Below are positions 14,705 to 22,348 of a stretch of 47,610 bases of DNA, piece after piece. The notes below the pieces were generated by a model. The model saw only the letters and a list, made by a program, of their open reading frames with translations, was not told where the DNA came from and made no database searches. The stretch lies in the IMG/VR virus record IMGVR_UViG_3300027741_000107, positions 1 through 47,610 of that record; one strand, given 5' to 3'. Positions within the stretch are counted from its first letter, which is position 1, and each line of letters opens with the position of its first letter. Source of the stretch: a virus. The translations under genes were made by a program, and so were the position numbers.

Positions 14705-16246
14705 TCAGTCGCGGGTTTTTTTGGCTCTGCCCAATGCCTGAACATCTTTAACAGTGGGGTCTCGCACATCCCGAGCGCCTGCTCTCACAATCTTGCCCAC
14801 TTTTTTGTCTCTAATGGCTTTTTCTGCCTTGGCAGGTGTTGCAAACGAATCACCTGTCATTTTGTCCACAATCTCACCATCTTTGGTCATCTCAAAACGC
14901 TCATCACCTGCCAATTCTTTTAACACCTTACCCATTTCCACAATATTACGGAATACAGGCTTACCCGAAGGATCTTCCACCTTCAAACGGGCCTTCACCA
15001 GCACACGATCAGGTTTGCCTGCCTCATGTACAACCACTGTGGGTGTTTGTAATGCACTTGAACTGGTCTTGATGCTGCATTCCAGGTCCACATCCTTCAA
15101 CTGTTTTTCCAAGTTTTGAAAATTTAATTGGTCATATCCGGCAATGGTGGGTGCATTTTTGAGGGCCACTAACACCACGTCATTTTCTGCGCCTCTAGCA
15201 AAGTGCTGTATACCACGGGCCAAGTTGGTGACAAAGTTGGCTTCTTTACTAGCACTGGCTGATCTCAGTTCTGTGCTGATTTGATCCTTCACCCAGAAAT
15301 ATGCTGCACTGGCTGCCTCCACTGGCGAGCCAGTGTCCCATTCCTTTTGTATGGATACTGGTAGTGAAACACCAAACAGTGTGTGCATGAATTCTTTTAT
15401 GCTGTCAAAGCTGGTACCATACTTTTGACCAAATTGTTCCACATCAGATGCTTTCAAGCTAATGTTCAGCTTGACTGGCTTGCCATCAATCTTGACCCTC
15501 ACATCCACCTTGGTGCCAGTTTGTTCACTCATACCATCACTTATGATTTCCACAACATTGGAATCTGGGTCATTCAGGATGTGGTCAATTTGATTTTGTA
15601 CCTGTTTATTCTTGTTACTGAACAATTGTGCGCTCTTGAGAGCACCAATATACCCTGATCTGTCCTCACTCATGAGTGCATCCATGCTCAGCTTGTCCAG
15701 TTTGATTAACAGTTTTACTTTGTTACCATCCACAGTTTTGGTATATGTGGCCTTTCCAATAGGTGCCTTCCTGCCCTGCTGAATATATTCCAGTTTGCCG
15801 CCTTGTGTGTTGTGTTTGATAGCATCCAGAATCTTAATAATGTGCTGTTCTCTCACAGGTTTATTGTTGATAAACCTGGCTGTGAGTGCCACCCCCAATA
15901 GGCCTTCTGCCAAGTTACCCACATTGTAGCCCTTTGCACCAGCGCCACCGCCAAACTCAGTAGTCTTCTTCAAGTTGCCAATGGCCATAGTTTGACCGTC
16001 CAGCGTGCGTATCTGAATCTTGCTGATCTTTTCTCCAGCCAACAACCTATCAAAGATTTCTTTTAATTCATCATGTGTTTCAGGATCAATTAATATCTGT
16101 TCGCCTGTGCGTTCCACAGTGAATGGAGTTTGTTCCTGTACCATGTTCAGGAACTTTTGTATACGCCAAGGTCGTTTAACTAATGCGCTTGCATCCAGCC
16201 CTGATTCCATAATTGTGTGTGATGCGGTCAACTGCTGTATTCTCAT
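14705..16246 (-). CDS. putative virion-packaged protein, 513 aa, nuclease-like segment
   Basis: The protein begins MRIQQLTASHTIMESG, in which I-M-E-S fits the T4 prohead-protease type cleavage site, so capsid targeting is possible. A Gly-rich segment EFGGGAGAKGYNVGN leads into a helix (LAEGLLGVALTARF). Further on, KVDVRVKIDGKPVKLNISLK resembles the Asp...x-x-Lys strands of PD-(D/E)XK nucleases, but I cannot align the whole fold. The C-terminus is very basic (IRDKKVGKIVRAGARD), consistent with DNA contact. A late promoter on the minus strand (TATAAATA, 16307-16300) lies 53 bases upstream. Function is uncertain; packaged nuclease is a guess. Confidence 0.55.
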   Translation of the reverse strand: MRIQQLTASHTIMESGLDASALVKRPWRIQKFLNMVQEQTPFTVERTGEQILIDPETHDELKEIFDRLLAGEKISKIQIRTLDGQTMAIGNLKKTTEFGGGAGAKGYNVGNLAEGLLGVALTARFINNKPVREQHIIKILDAIKHNTQGGKLEYIQQGRKAPIGKATYTKTVDGNKVKLLIKLDKLSMDALMSEDRSGYIGALKSAQLFSNKNKQVQNQIDHILNDPDSNVVEIISDGMSEQTGTKVDVRVKIDGKPVKLNISLKASDVEQFGQKYGTSFDSIKEFMHTLFGVSLPVSIQKEWDTGSPVEAASAAYFWVKDQISTELRSASASKEANFVTNLARGIQHFARGAENDVVLVALKNAPTIAGYDQLNFQNLEKQLKDVDLECSIKTSSSALQTPTVVVHEAGKPDRVLVKARLKVEDPSGKPVFRNIVEMGKVLKELAGDERFEMTKDGEIVDKMTGDSFATPAKAEKAIRDKKVGKIVRAGARDVRDPTVKDVQALGRAKKTRD

Positions 16247-16299
16247 GTGTGGATCCCTTGTCTTAGTTATACAGTATGTAAAGTTACTAAATGTGAAAA

Positions 16300-16311
16300 T
16301 ATTTATAAATA
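16300..16311. promoter_or_regulatory. bidirectional late promoter, perfect palindrome
   Basis: TATTTATAAATA is its own reverse complement and carries the exact T4 late octamer TATAAATA on both strands (16304-16311 on plus, 16307-16300 on minus). It lies between the divergent genes at 16246 (-) and 16345 (+). Confidence 0.65.
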
Positions 16312-16344
16312 GGCGTAAGACATGCGTTATGTGGAGGCTCTACA

Positions 16345-16548
16345 GTGTGGTTCATCAAAACAATTACCTTGGTCATAATGCTGTTTGGTATCTTCTGGAT
16401 TAGTGGGTATATGGCCACTTGGGTGTTCAAGCTAACTGGATGTATTTGGTCTGGTTCAGCTATATTTGGGGTACTCATGGTGACCAGTGGACTAAGCCTT
16501 GCACTCACAGAATCTTGGACATGGTTAATTGACCTTATTGGTTACTAG
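16345..16548 (+). CDS. small membrane protein, two transmembrane helices, 67 aa
   Basis: GTG 16345 is preceded by GGAGG at 16333-16337 with ideal spacing, which decides this start. The product has two hydrophobic helices (IKTITLVIMLFGIFWISGYM and SGSAIFGVLMVTSGLSLAL) joined by a short loop, and a C-terminal Trp-rich tail. The exact late promoter at 16304 lies 34 bases upstream, so late expression is likely. A holin-like or envelope role is possible but unsupported by any family match. Confidence 0.65.
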   Translation: MWFIKTITLVIMLFGIFWISGYMATWVFKLTGCIWSGSAIFGVLMVTSGLSLALTESWTWLIDLIGY

Positions 16549-16573
16549 TATGAGACCAATCTTCCCATATAAG

Positions 16574-16601
16574 TTGACTGTAATGTGTAATCTGCTATGC
16601 T
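16574..16601 (+). promoter_or_regulatory. sigma70-like promoter, leaderless geometry
   Basis: TTGACT (16574-16579), 16-base spacer ending TGC, TATGCT (16596-16601). The transcript would start around ATG 16608 itself. Confidence 0.5.
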
Positions 16602-16607
16602 ATAGGG

Positions 16608-17726
16608 ATGGAAATTCAATTACACAGCTTAATTTTGTTATGCGGGCCTGACTTCTCCGTGAAACATGCATGGGCCCAGAATAACTTCTGTGCACATGAA
16701 ATAGTAACACATGCACATGTTTCACACACATTAACTGGTCATATAACCAGTACCATCAACAGATCTGAAATACGTGAAGAGATAAAACATCAGGTGCGGC
16801 TCAGACTCAGTCTAGGTCAACAAGTTGTGTTAATCCTGGATCATACATCTCATGTGGATGTACATCCGTGGGCAGATTTATGTGACAGTCTGGGCACCAA
16901 CATGTATGTGGTGCTGTTCAATCAAAAACTTACAACCAGTCGTGCACCCTGTGTACGTGCAGAACAAGTACAGTTTAGTAAACTGTGTGTGCAAAAAATA
17001 CTTGCTGTGGGTGATGTGCATGGAGATTATAATGCTATGAAAATGGCTTATGATCATGCACAAAGGAATAACTTGCATGTGGTTTGGTTGGGGGATGTTG
17101 TGGATTATGGTGATCATAATCTGAAATGTGTGCATTTGGCTTACCAGAGTGTGAAAAACAGACAGGCACACATGATTTGGGGCAATCATGAGAGAAAGAT
17201 TGGTAAGTGGTTGGATGCTCACATGGGCTCACAATATAGAGGCAGAATGAGTGAAGCCAACCAGAAAACCATAAGAGAGATTGTAAGCCTGGCTCCTCAC
17301 CGCCAACAGCGGTTCCTGAGTGCTTGGAAATTCTTAGAGCAAGCAAGCTATCAAGTATTACATTTGGGTGCATGGACATTCACCCATGGAGCCATTCATC
17401 CAGATGCAGGGCAGCAGAATTCACACAGATTGCCTGGTGTTGCTGGAGAGTGGGCATACTTCGGCGAGGTTCACACCCAAACACCAAACACAGAAGGCTA
17501 CCCGCAACGATGCTGGAATTGGGTGGACCAATTACCTCCAAATGCTAAAGTGGTGGTGGGGCATGATTGGGTAGATCGCACACACATGCAAGTGACTGTG
17601 AAAACAGGCATCCAAGGTGCACAAGTATGGTGTGTGGACACAGGCTCCAGTAAAGGTGGGCATTTGAGTGCACTAGAAATTGATTTAAACACAAATAAAT
17701 GGGAGACTAAGGTGTTCACACCTTAA
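16608..17726 (+). CDS. polynucleotide kinase/phosphatase-like protein with degenerate kinase domain
   Basis: The C-terminal two thirds is a calcineurin-type metallophosphatase with GDVHG (135-139), WLGDVVDYGD, GNHE (192-195), a FTHG segment and VVVGHDW: all metal-binding motifs are present. The first 120 residues align with the P-loop kinase domain of bacterial Pnkp-type enzymes, but the Walker A reads GPDFSVKH instead of GxxGxGKS, and the DATN motif reads DHTS, so kinase activity is probably lost or altered. The order kinase then phosphatase matches the first two domains of bacterial Pnkp, which heals RNA ends; a ligase domain is absent, but two RNA ligases are encoded nearby. The start codon lies where the promoter at 16574 would initiate. 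Confidence 0.75.
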   Translation: MEIQLHSLILLCGPDFSVKHAWAQNNFCAHEIVTHAHVSHTLTGHITSTINRSEIREEIKHQVRLRLSLGQQVVLILDHTSHVDVHPWADLCDSLGTNMYVVLFNQKLTTSRAPCVRAEQVQFSKLCVQKILAVGDVHGDYNAMKMAYDHAQRNNLHVVWLGDVVDYGDHNLKCVHLAYQSVKNRQAHMIWGNHERKIGKWLDAHMGSQYRGRMSEANQKTIREIVSLAPHRQQRFLSAWKFLEQASYQVLHLGAWTFTHGAIHPDAGQQNSHRLPGVAGEWAYFGEVHTQTPNTEGYPQRCWNWVDQLPPNAKVVVGHDWVDRTHMQVTVKTGIQGAQVWCVDTGSSKGGHLSALEIDLNTNKWETKVFTP

Positions 17727-17736
17727 ACATTTGCGC

Positions 17737-18318
17737 ATGAGCCACACATTAATCTTGAACAAAGACTACACACCGTTGGCTGTTGCTCCGTTGAGCACAA
17801 TTAATTGGAAAGAAGCTGTAAAATTGGTTTACCTTAACCAGGTGGATGTACTTGAGTATTATGACAATTGGTTTGTGCATAGTCCCAGTGTGACCATTCA
17901 GATGCCCAGTGTGTTGGTGAGCAGAACATATGTGAAAACTTCCCGGAGTATCAAGTTTAATAAGACCAATTTGTGTATTAGAGATGATTTCTCCTGTCAA
18001 TATTGTCAAAAGAAGCTAGATCAGAAGCTACTCACTGTGGACCATGTACAACCCAGGTCCAAGGGTGGTAAAACCAATTGGAACAACGTGTGTTGCGCCT
18101 GTTCCAGGTGTAACACTCACAAAGCCAACCGTGTTGATTGGAAACCCATCAGAGAGCCACACAAGCCCACTTATGGGGAATTGTTGGTCAAGGTCAAAAA
18201 CATGCCTCTACAAATTCCTGATGAGAAATGGGCACCCTACTTGGGGTGGCCCCCTCATTTGGTGCATGTGAAGAAAAACCCTTATAATATTATTGACTAC
18301 AACGATCAATCTGATTAA
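17737..18318 (+). CDS. HNH endonuclease
   Basis: Residues 87-134 form an HNH nuclease domain: CQYC, then VDHVQPRSKGGKTNWNNV with the catalytic DH at 102-103, then CSRCN. The two Cys pairs bind structural zinc. The N-terminal 85 residues (TLILNKDYTPLAVAPLSTIN) match the McrA/HNH proteins common in bacteria and phages. I chose ATG 17737 over the upstream TTG 17731. It may be a homing-type or DNA-processing endonuclease. It follows the kinase/phosphatase-like gene after ten bases. The downstream gap of 33 bases holds a late promoter box. Confidence 0.85.
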   Translation: MSHTLILNKDYTPLAVAPLSTINWKEAVKLVYLNQVDVLEYYDNWFVHSPSVTIQMPSVLVSRTYVKTSRSIKFNKTNLCIRDDFSCQYCQKKLDQKLLTVDHVQPRSKGGKTNWNNVCCACSRCNTHKANRVDWKPIREPHKPTYGELLVKVKNMPLQIPDEKWAPYLGWPPHLVHVKKNPYNIIDYNDQSD

Positions 18319-18325
18319 AGTCAAT

Positions 18326-18333
18326 TATAAATT
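18326..18333 (+). promoter_or_regulatory. late promoter box
   Basis: TATAAATT, seven of eight positions of the T4 late octamer, lies 18 bases before ATG 18352; GAGGG is the ribosome site. Confidence 0.5.
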
Positions 18334-18351
18334 AAACTTGAGGGTATAAAA

Positions 18352-18549
18352 ATGGATACCACTTCCCCTTCACAGGGTATCAGTCTGCAAGATCTACAAA
18401 ATGTTTTGGTTGTGATTGATCTTGCATGCTCCAGAGGAGCAATTCGTGCCCCTGAACTCACCACAGTGGGTCAGTTGTATGATAGAATTAAAAAATTTGT
18501 GCAGCAAAGCACACCAAACGCCACACAGGAAGGATCACAAGATGTTTGA
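18352..18549 (+). CDS. conserved-type phage protein, 65 aa
   Basis: The product contains a helix-rich core (ISLQDLQNVLVVIDLACSRG, then ELTTVGQLYDRIKKFV) that I associate with a small conserved protein of T4-like aquatic phages, function unknown. GAGGG at 18340-18344 precedes ATG 18352. The next gene begins 8 bases before its stop, so both are probably co-translated. A late box at 18326 suggests late expression. Confidence 0.65.
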   Translation: MDTTSPSQGISLQDLQNVLVVIDLACSRGAIRAPELTTVGQLYDRIKKFVQQSTPNATQEGSQDV

Positions 18550-19255
18550 AGGTATGTTAAAACACACTGGAATTTTAAATAATACAGGTAAGAATGTGGT
18601 GGTAGCCTTCATGCGTCTGCCAGAAGATGCAGACCATGCACTAGTTATTGACACAGATGCACTGCCTGACATGTTCAACGAGTCACTGCGTAAGGTTGTG
18701 GAAAGTGTGGAAGGACAGAATGCTAAGAATTTAGCAGATGTGCTGGCCCGCCGCATGAGTCCAGATGGTTCAAACACCACCATGCTACAGAAGTTTCACA
18801 TGGCCAATCGTCTCATGAAGACACCTGTTAATAATGTGACCATGACGCCCAAGAGGGGTGTCAGATGGCCTTTGACTGATGTGATTGCAGCCATGGAATC
18901 AGACACAAGTGCCCCACAAGGATTTGATGATTTGGATCCAGAGACCAAGGCATCAATTGCAGCTGAAGTTAAAAAGTTTAACATGCATGCCCACAACACA
19001 GAAGGCGAGACTGTATCAGGTGTAAAGGGTGATGCTAGGGCACTGCTGGAAATGGCCCAGCTACTGGAATCAGACGCTCAGAGTAAGAGAGAGCAAGCCT
19101 ACCGTATGGACCCTGGTTTGCGTCCCAAGCAAGTTAAAATGACACCAGTCACTGAGACTGTCCAACAAGATGATTTGACCATGTCAACAGGATTTGATAG
19201 TGGACAACAGCCTGTGCGTACCAAACGAGCTACAAAAAAAGCAGCTGGGGGATAA
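18542..19255 (+). CDS. conserved-type phage protein, 237 aa, basic tail
   Basis: I place the start at ATG 18542, preceded by AGGA, not at the upstream open frame that lies inside the previous gene. The N-terminus MFEGMLKHTGILNNTGKNVV followed by HALVIDTDALPDMFNESL resembles an uncharacterised protein of T4-like phages. The middle is Met-rich and helical, the C-terminus ends in a Lys/Arg-Ala tail (RTKRATKKAAGG), as in DNA-contacting or scaffold-type proteins. No enzymatic motif is seen. A strong stem-loop follows nine bases after the stop. Confidence 0.6.
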   Translation: MFEGMLKHTGILNNTGKNVVVAFMRLPEDADHALVIDTDALPDMFNESLRKVVESVEGQNAKNLADVLARRMSPDGSNTTMLQKFHMANRLMKTPVNNVTMTPKRGVRWPLTDVIAAMESDTSAPQGFDDLDPETKASIAAEVKKFNMHAHNTEGETVSGVKGDARALLEMAQLLESDAQSKREQAYRMDPGLRPKQVKMTPVTETVQQDDLTMSTGFDSGQQPVRTKRATKKAAGG

Positions 19256-19264
19256 GCATTTAGG

Positions 19265-19302
19265 ACCTCACCCTGTTAAATATGGTTATATCAGGGTGAG
19301 GT
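19265..19302 (+). promoter_or_regulatory. stem-loop covering the ribosome site of the next gene
   Basis: Perfect 11-bp inverted repeat: ACCTCACCCTG (19265-19275) and CAGGGTGAGGT (19292-19302), with a 16-base loop. The right arm contains the GAGG ribosome binding site of ATG 19308, so folding would hide it. There is no T-run, so a terminator is less likely. Confidence 0.6.
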
Positions 19303-19307
19303 TCCAA

Positions 19308-19679
19308 ATGGCCAAACGTAAAACTCCTGAGGATCTAGAATGGGAACAGATCTTCAGTGCACTACAATTCGATACAGAACCTGATCCCAAGTACATAAAA
19401 CAGGCAGTAGTGGAAACTAAAACAGGTAAAAAGTTCAAACTGAACGGAACCGAATTCCACCATGTGATGGCTCAAGAGCGTGAAATGGACCCAGAACATG
19501 CAGCCATTGTGAGCTGTAAAATCACATTAGATTTTAACAAGATCAAAACAGATGTAAACCGTTTTGCACATGCTCATTTAGTAAAGAGTGCCAAGCGCCA
19601 TGCATATAGTAAAGCACAACTCAAAAGCAGACGCATATTAGCCAAAGCATGTGCAAAGCCTCCTGTCAATCCTGGTTGA
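19308..19679 (+). CDS. conserved-type phage protein, 123 aa
   Basis: ATG 19308 has GTGAGG at 19296-19301 upstream; that site lies inside the right arm of the 19265-19302 stem-loop, so translation may be regulated. The protein is basic (RRILAKACAKPP at the C-terminus) with a beta-type core (VVETKTGKKFKLNGTEFHHV) that I have no family name for. Its position just before ThyX, each with a similar leader hairpin, suggests shared control. Confidence 0.6.
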   Translation: MAKRKTPEDLEWEQIFSALQFDTEPDPKYIKQAVVETKTGKKFKLNGTEFHHVMAQEREMDPEHAAIVSCKITLDFNKIKTDVNRFAHAHLVKSAKRHAYSKAQLKSRRILAKACAKPPVNPG

Positions 19680-19694
19680 CTTAGCATGGAATTC

Positions 19695-19730
19695 CGCTCA
19701 AACTACCTGATATGAAAGGGAGTTTGAGCG
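19695..19730 (+). promoter_or_regulatory. stem-loop at the thyX start
   Basis: Perfect 10-bp inverted repeat: CGCTCAAACT (19695-19704) and AGTTTGAGCG (19721-19730), 16-base loop. The ribosome site AAAGGGAG straddles loop and right arm, one base before ATG 19732. Same geometry as the hairpin at 19265. Confidence 0.6.
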
Positions 19731-19731
19731 A

Positions 19732-20661
19732 ATGACGCATTGGAGTGAAGTTGAACAGAGTTCAGCATATGTGAAGGTGCTAGACCATGGATTTGTGGGT
19801 CTAGTGGATGTTATGGGTGATGATTCCTCCATTGTGCAGGCTGCCAGAACATCTTATGGCAAAGGCACCAAATCAGTTAGCGAAGATCGCGGTCTGATCA
19901 GATACCTAATGAGAAATTTTCACACTTCGGTTTTTGAAATGATTGAGTTCAAGTTCCACATCAAGCTGCCCATCTTTGTCATGCGCCAGCATGTGAGACA
20001 TCGCACAGCCAACCTGAATGAATACTCTGGTCGATATTCAGTAATGACTGATGAGTTTTATATTCCTGAGCAACATCGTCTGCAATCACAAAGTGTGCTA
20101 AACAAGCAGGGTAGCGGTGCACAACTGGGCGGTGCAGAGCTGGAGGCAGTTCATGATCTGATCAAACACATGAGCACAGAAAGCTATAAGTCATATCTGG
20201 CACTGATTAATGATCCACAATCTGAAGATTATTGGCCTATGGACGGTCGCCAAGGCCTAAGCCGTGAACTTAGCAGAATCATCCTGCCCCAGAACAACTA
20301 CACAGAATGCTACTGGAAGATTGATCTCAAGAATCTGTTGCACTATATCAGGTTGCGAGCAGATTCACATGCCCAGTGGGAAATTCAAGAGTTTGCAAGA
20401 GCCCTGGCTCAGTTTGTTAAGGCACAGTGCCCTATTGCGTTTGAAGCATTTGAAGACTACATGGAACACAGCATGACCATCAGCAGGCTGGAAAAGAACC
20501 TCTTGCAGGATGTGATCAAGAGCAGTAATCAAGCTGGCATAAGCTTTGAGGAATGTTATTATATTATGAAGCAATCAGCTGATAATCTTGCTGTAACATA
20601 CGGCATGAGCAAGAGAGAGCTCACAGAATTTGAAACTCAGTGGCAGCTTACTGCATCATGA
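19732..20661 (+). CDS. thyX: FAD-dependent thymidylate synthase
   Basis: The ThyX signature RHRxxxxNExSxR is present at residues 89-101 (RHRTANLNEYSGR). Upstream Arg/Ser positions (SIVQAARTSYGKGT) and the C-terminal RLRADSHAQWEIQEFA segment, which binds dUMP and FAD in the family, are conserved. The 309-residue length is within the family range for phage enzymes. ThyX methylates dUMP to dTMP using methylenetetrahydrofolate and NADPH, supplying thymidine for phage DNA synthesis. A 10-bp stem-loop overlaps the ribosome site directly before the start, suggesting translational control. The end overlaps the convergent gene at 20656 by 6 bases. Confidence 0.93.
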   Translation: MTHWSEVEQSSAYVKVLDHGFVGLVDVMGDDSSIVQAARTSYGKGTKSVSEDRGLIRYLMRNFHTSVFEMIEFKFHIKLPIFVMRQHVRHRTANLNEYSGRYSVMTDEFYIPEQHRLQSQSVLNKQGSGAQLGGAELEAVHDLIKHMSTESYKSYLALINDPQSEDYWPMDGRQGLSRELSRIILPQNNYTECYWKIDLKNLLHYIRLRADSHAQWEIQEFARALAQFVKAQCPIAFEAFEDYMEHSMTISRLEKNLLQDVIKSSNQAGISFEECYYIMKQSADNLAVTYGMSKRELTEFETQWQLTAS

Positions 20662-21015
20662 CTTTATGCTGAGCGCTGCCTGTTGACGTTTTAGTTCTAG
20701 TTGATGATACTCTGAATCTGACAAACTTGTGTTTACACCCAGGTGTTGTTGTCTTAAATGACGCAATACCTGCCAGTCTGTATTCTGCAAGAATGCTTTG
20801 GCTTGTGCATTCTGCGCAGCTTGTTCCTGAGTTCGTAATACATGATCAGGCATAGCCTTTACTGAGCTGTCCAGGACGTCAAAATAATGTGTACGATCGT
20901 TCAGTTGTTTGGCTTGATCTTGTGTAATCTTAACCACCTGTACTGTGGAGGGTACATGGGGTTCATAATTCAAAACTGATACAACTGTGTTGTTTTCAAT
21001 GCATACGTATGTCAT
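20656..21015 (-). CDS. tail-fibre-assembly-like protein, 119 aa
   Basis: The C-terminal part (AFLQNTDWQVLRHLRQQH, then SLSDSEYHQLELKRQQAA) has the TDW...R...L...R pattern typical of small phage tail-fibre assembly or tail-assembly proteins (DUF4376-like). The N-terminal half is a beta-type domain. I use ATG 21015; a TTG at 21027 is in frame but overlaps the previous gene. It is the last gene of the minus-strand tail operon, right after two fibre-like genes, which fits a chaperone or fibre-tip role. Confidence 0.6.
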   Translation of the reverse strand: MTYVCIENNTVVSVLNYEPHVPSTVQVVKITQDQAKQLNDRTHYFDVLDSSVKAMPDHVLRTQEQAAQNAQAKAFLQNTDWQVLRHLRQQHLGVNTSLSDSEYHQLELKRQQAALSIKS

Positions 21016-21017
21016 TT

Positions 21018-22295
21018 TTATTTCCAAATTGCCAAAAAGTGTGCTGAAGGAGGTAAGCGTTGTTCACTGTTTAGTATTGTGACCCTCACTCTGTCCGATA
21101 ATACTGCGAAATCACATGTTAGTGTATCATTATTGTCCACATTACCGTCAAAGTAAATGTATGCAATACTGGGTATAAAAGCTATCAAATTAGACATCAC
21201 CTTGCCCACTGGTGGGTACACATCAAAGTAATTATTAGTAGGATAGGTGGTTTGCAGTCTGCCATATGAGAACACCAAGTTATCCACATACTGTTTGGTG
21301 GCTGCATGCAATGCAGCGGATGGGTCCGCATTCAAGGTGAGAGCACCTGTCATGGTGTCTCCTGTCTTATTAACAGGTGTATAAGGTAATCTGGCCACAT
21401 TCAATGTGCCTGTGCTCACATTTGAGGCATTCAAATAATATGCAGGCAGTTGGCCACCCAATTGTGATGAATTACCAGCCAAGGTTGCAGTTGATGCTAC
21501 CCCATAAAAATTGACAGCGTAAATGTCCTTGAACGGAGAGCCTAATGAGCCCATGTTCACATTACTATTCAAAGGAGTGTTAGATTGATCCAATCTCATC
21601 CAGGAGGCAGCAAGCACACCGCCCAACCTCACACTATTATCTGCCACTGTGGATATTGCAGTTTCGCCCTGTAGCACAAATCCAGGTTCCATGTTGAGGC
21701 CAGCTCTTATCACAGTGGGCGTGAATCCTGGTATTGCGCCCGAATTGGTAATAAATGACTCACCGCTCCACACAGCTATCACGTTACCTTGTACACTCAT
21801 TCTTATAATACTATGATCAGTACCGTTCTCGTCTGTCACTTTAAAAACTTGAGTGTCTGTAAATGATATTTCTGCACCAGGGACAGGATCACTTAGATCA
21901 CTTGCGCCCATGGGACTTAACAGTTTCCATGTGGCAGTGTTATCATACACAAACAGTTGTTTTTTACTCAAATTATAAAACAATTGGCCCACTTGAGCCA
22001 CAGGTGGAAATTGGGTGCCTGTTATGGTTTTACCAGTATTGATCCATGACCCACCGTTCCACACCTTTAACTCTTGGTTTGAACTGTCATACCAAACTTG
22101 TCCTTGTGTGGGGTTAAGAGGGGGCGTGGCTCCATTGAAGTGTTGCAGCATCCACACCAAGTTTTCCACAACCACTTCACCATAAGGTTTATAATCGCGC
22201 CCAGGCAACCTCAGACTTGTGGCTGTATTATTAACAGTTTTGTCGTTGACACCCACTAATTGGGAACCATTGTAGTTGTTTATAATATAAACCAT
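21018..22295 (-). CDS. tail-fibre-like virion protein (paralogue A)
   Basis: The 425-residue protein opens with a conserved N-terminal module (YIINNYNG, LPGRDYKPYGE, VENLVWMLQHF, GQVWYD) seen in structural proteins of T4-like aquatic phages. Its C-terminal part holds the fibre motif AALHAATKQYVDNL typical of tail-fibre repeats. The module is shared with the next upstream gene (22349-23737), so the two are paralogues. AAGGTC precedes the start and a late-type CTAAATA box lies 31 bases further upstream. Likely a fibre or fibre-attachment protein at the tail or baseplate. Confidence 0.7.
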   Translation of the reverse strand: MVYIINNYNGSQLVGVNDKTVNNTATSLRLPGRDYKPYGEVVVENLVWMLQHFNGATPPLNPTQGQVWYDSSNQELKVWNGGSWINTGKTITGTQFPPVAQVGQLFYNLSKKQLFVYDNTATWKLLSPMGASDLSDPVPGAEISFTDTQVFKVTDENGTDHSIIRMSVQGNVIAVWSGESFITNSGAIPGFTPTVIRAGLNMEPGFVLQGETAISTVADNSVRLGGVLAASWMRLDQSNTPLNSNVNMGSLGSPFKDIYAVNFYGVASTATLAGNSSQLGGQLPAYYLNASNVSTGTLNVARLPYTPVNKTGDTMTGALTLNADPSAALHAATKQYVDNLVFSYGRLQTTYPTNNYFDVYPPVGKVMSNLIAFIPSIAYIYFDGNVDNNDTLTCDFAVLSDRVRVTILNSEQRLPPSAHFLAIWK

Positions 22296-22325
22296 GAAAG
22301 ACCTTTATGTGCACGCACCTTTTGT

Positions 22326-22333
22326 ATATTTAG
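22326..22333 (-). promoter_or_regulatory. late-type promoter box
   Basis: Minus-strand CTAAATAT, between the two fibre-like genes and 31 bases before ATG 22295, gives the second fibre gene its own late start. Confidence 0.45.
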
Positions 22334-22348
22334 ATGATACGCACACTG

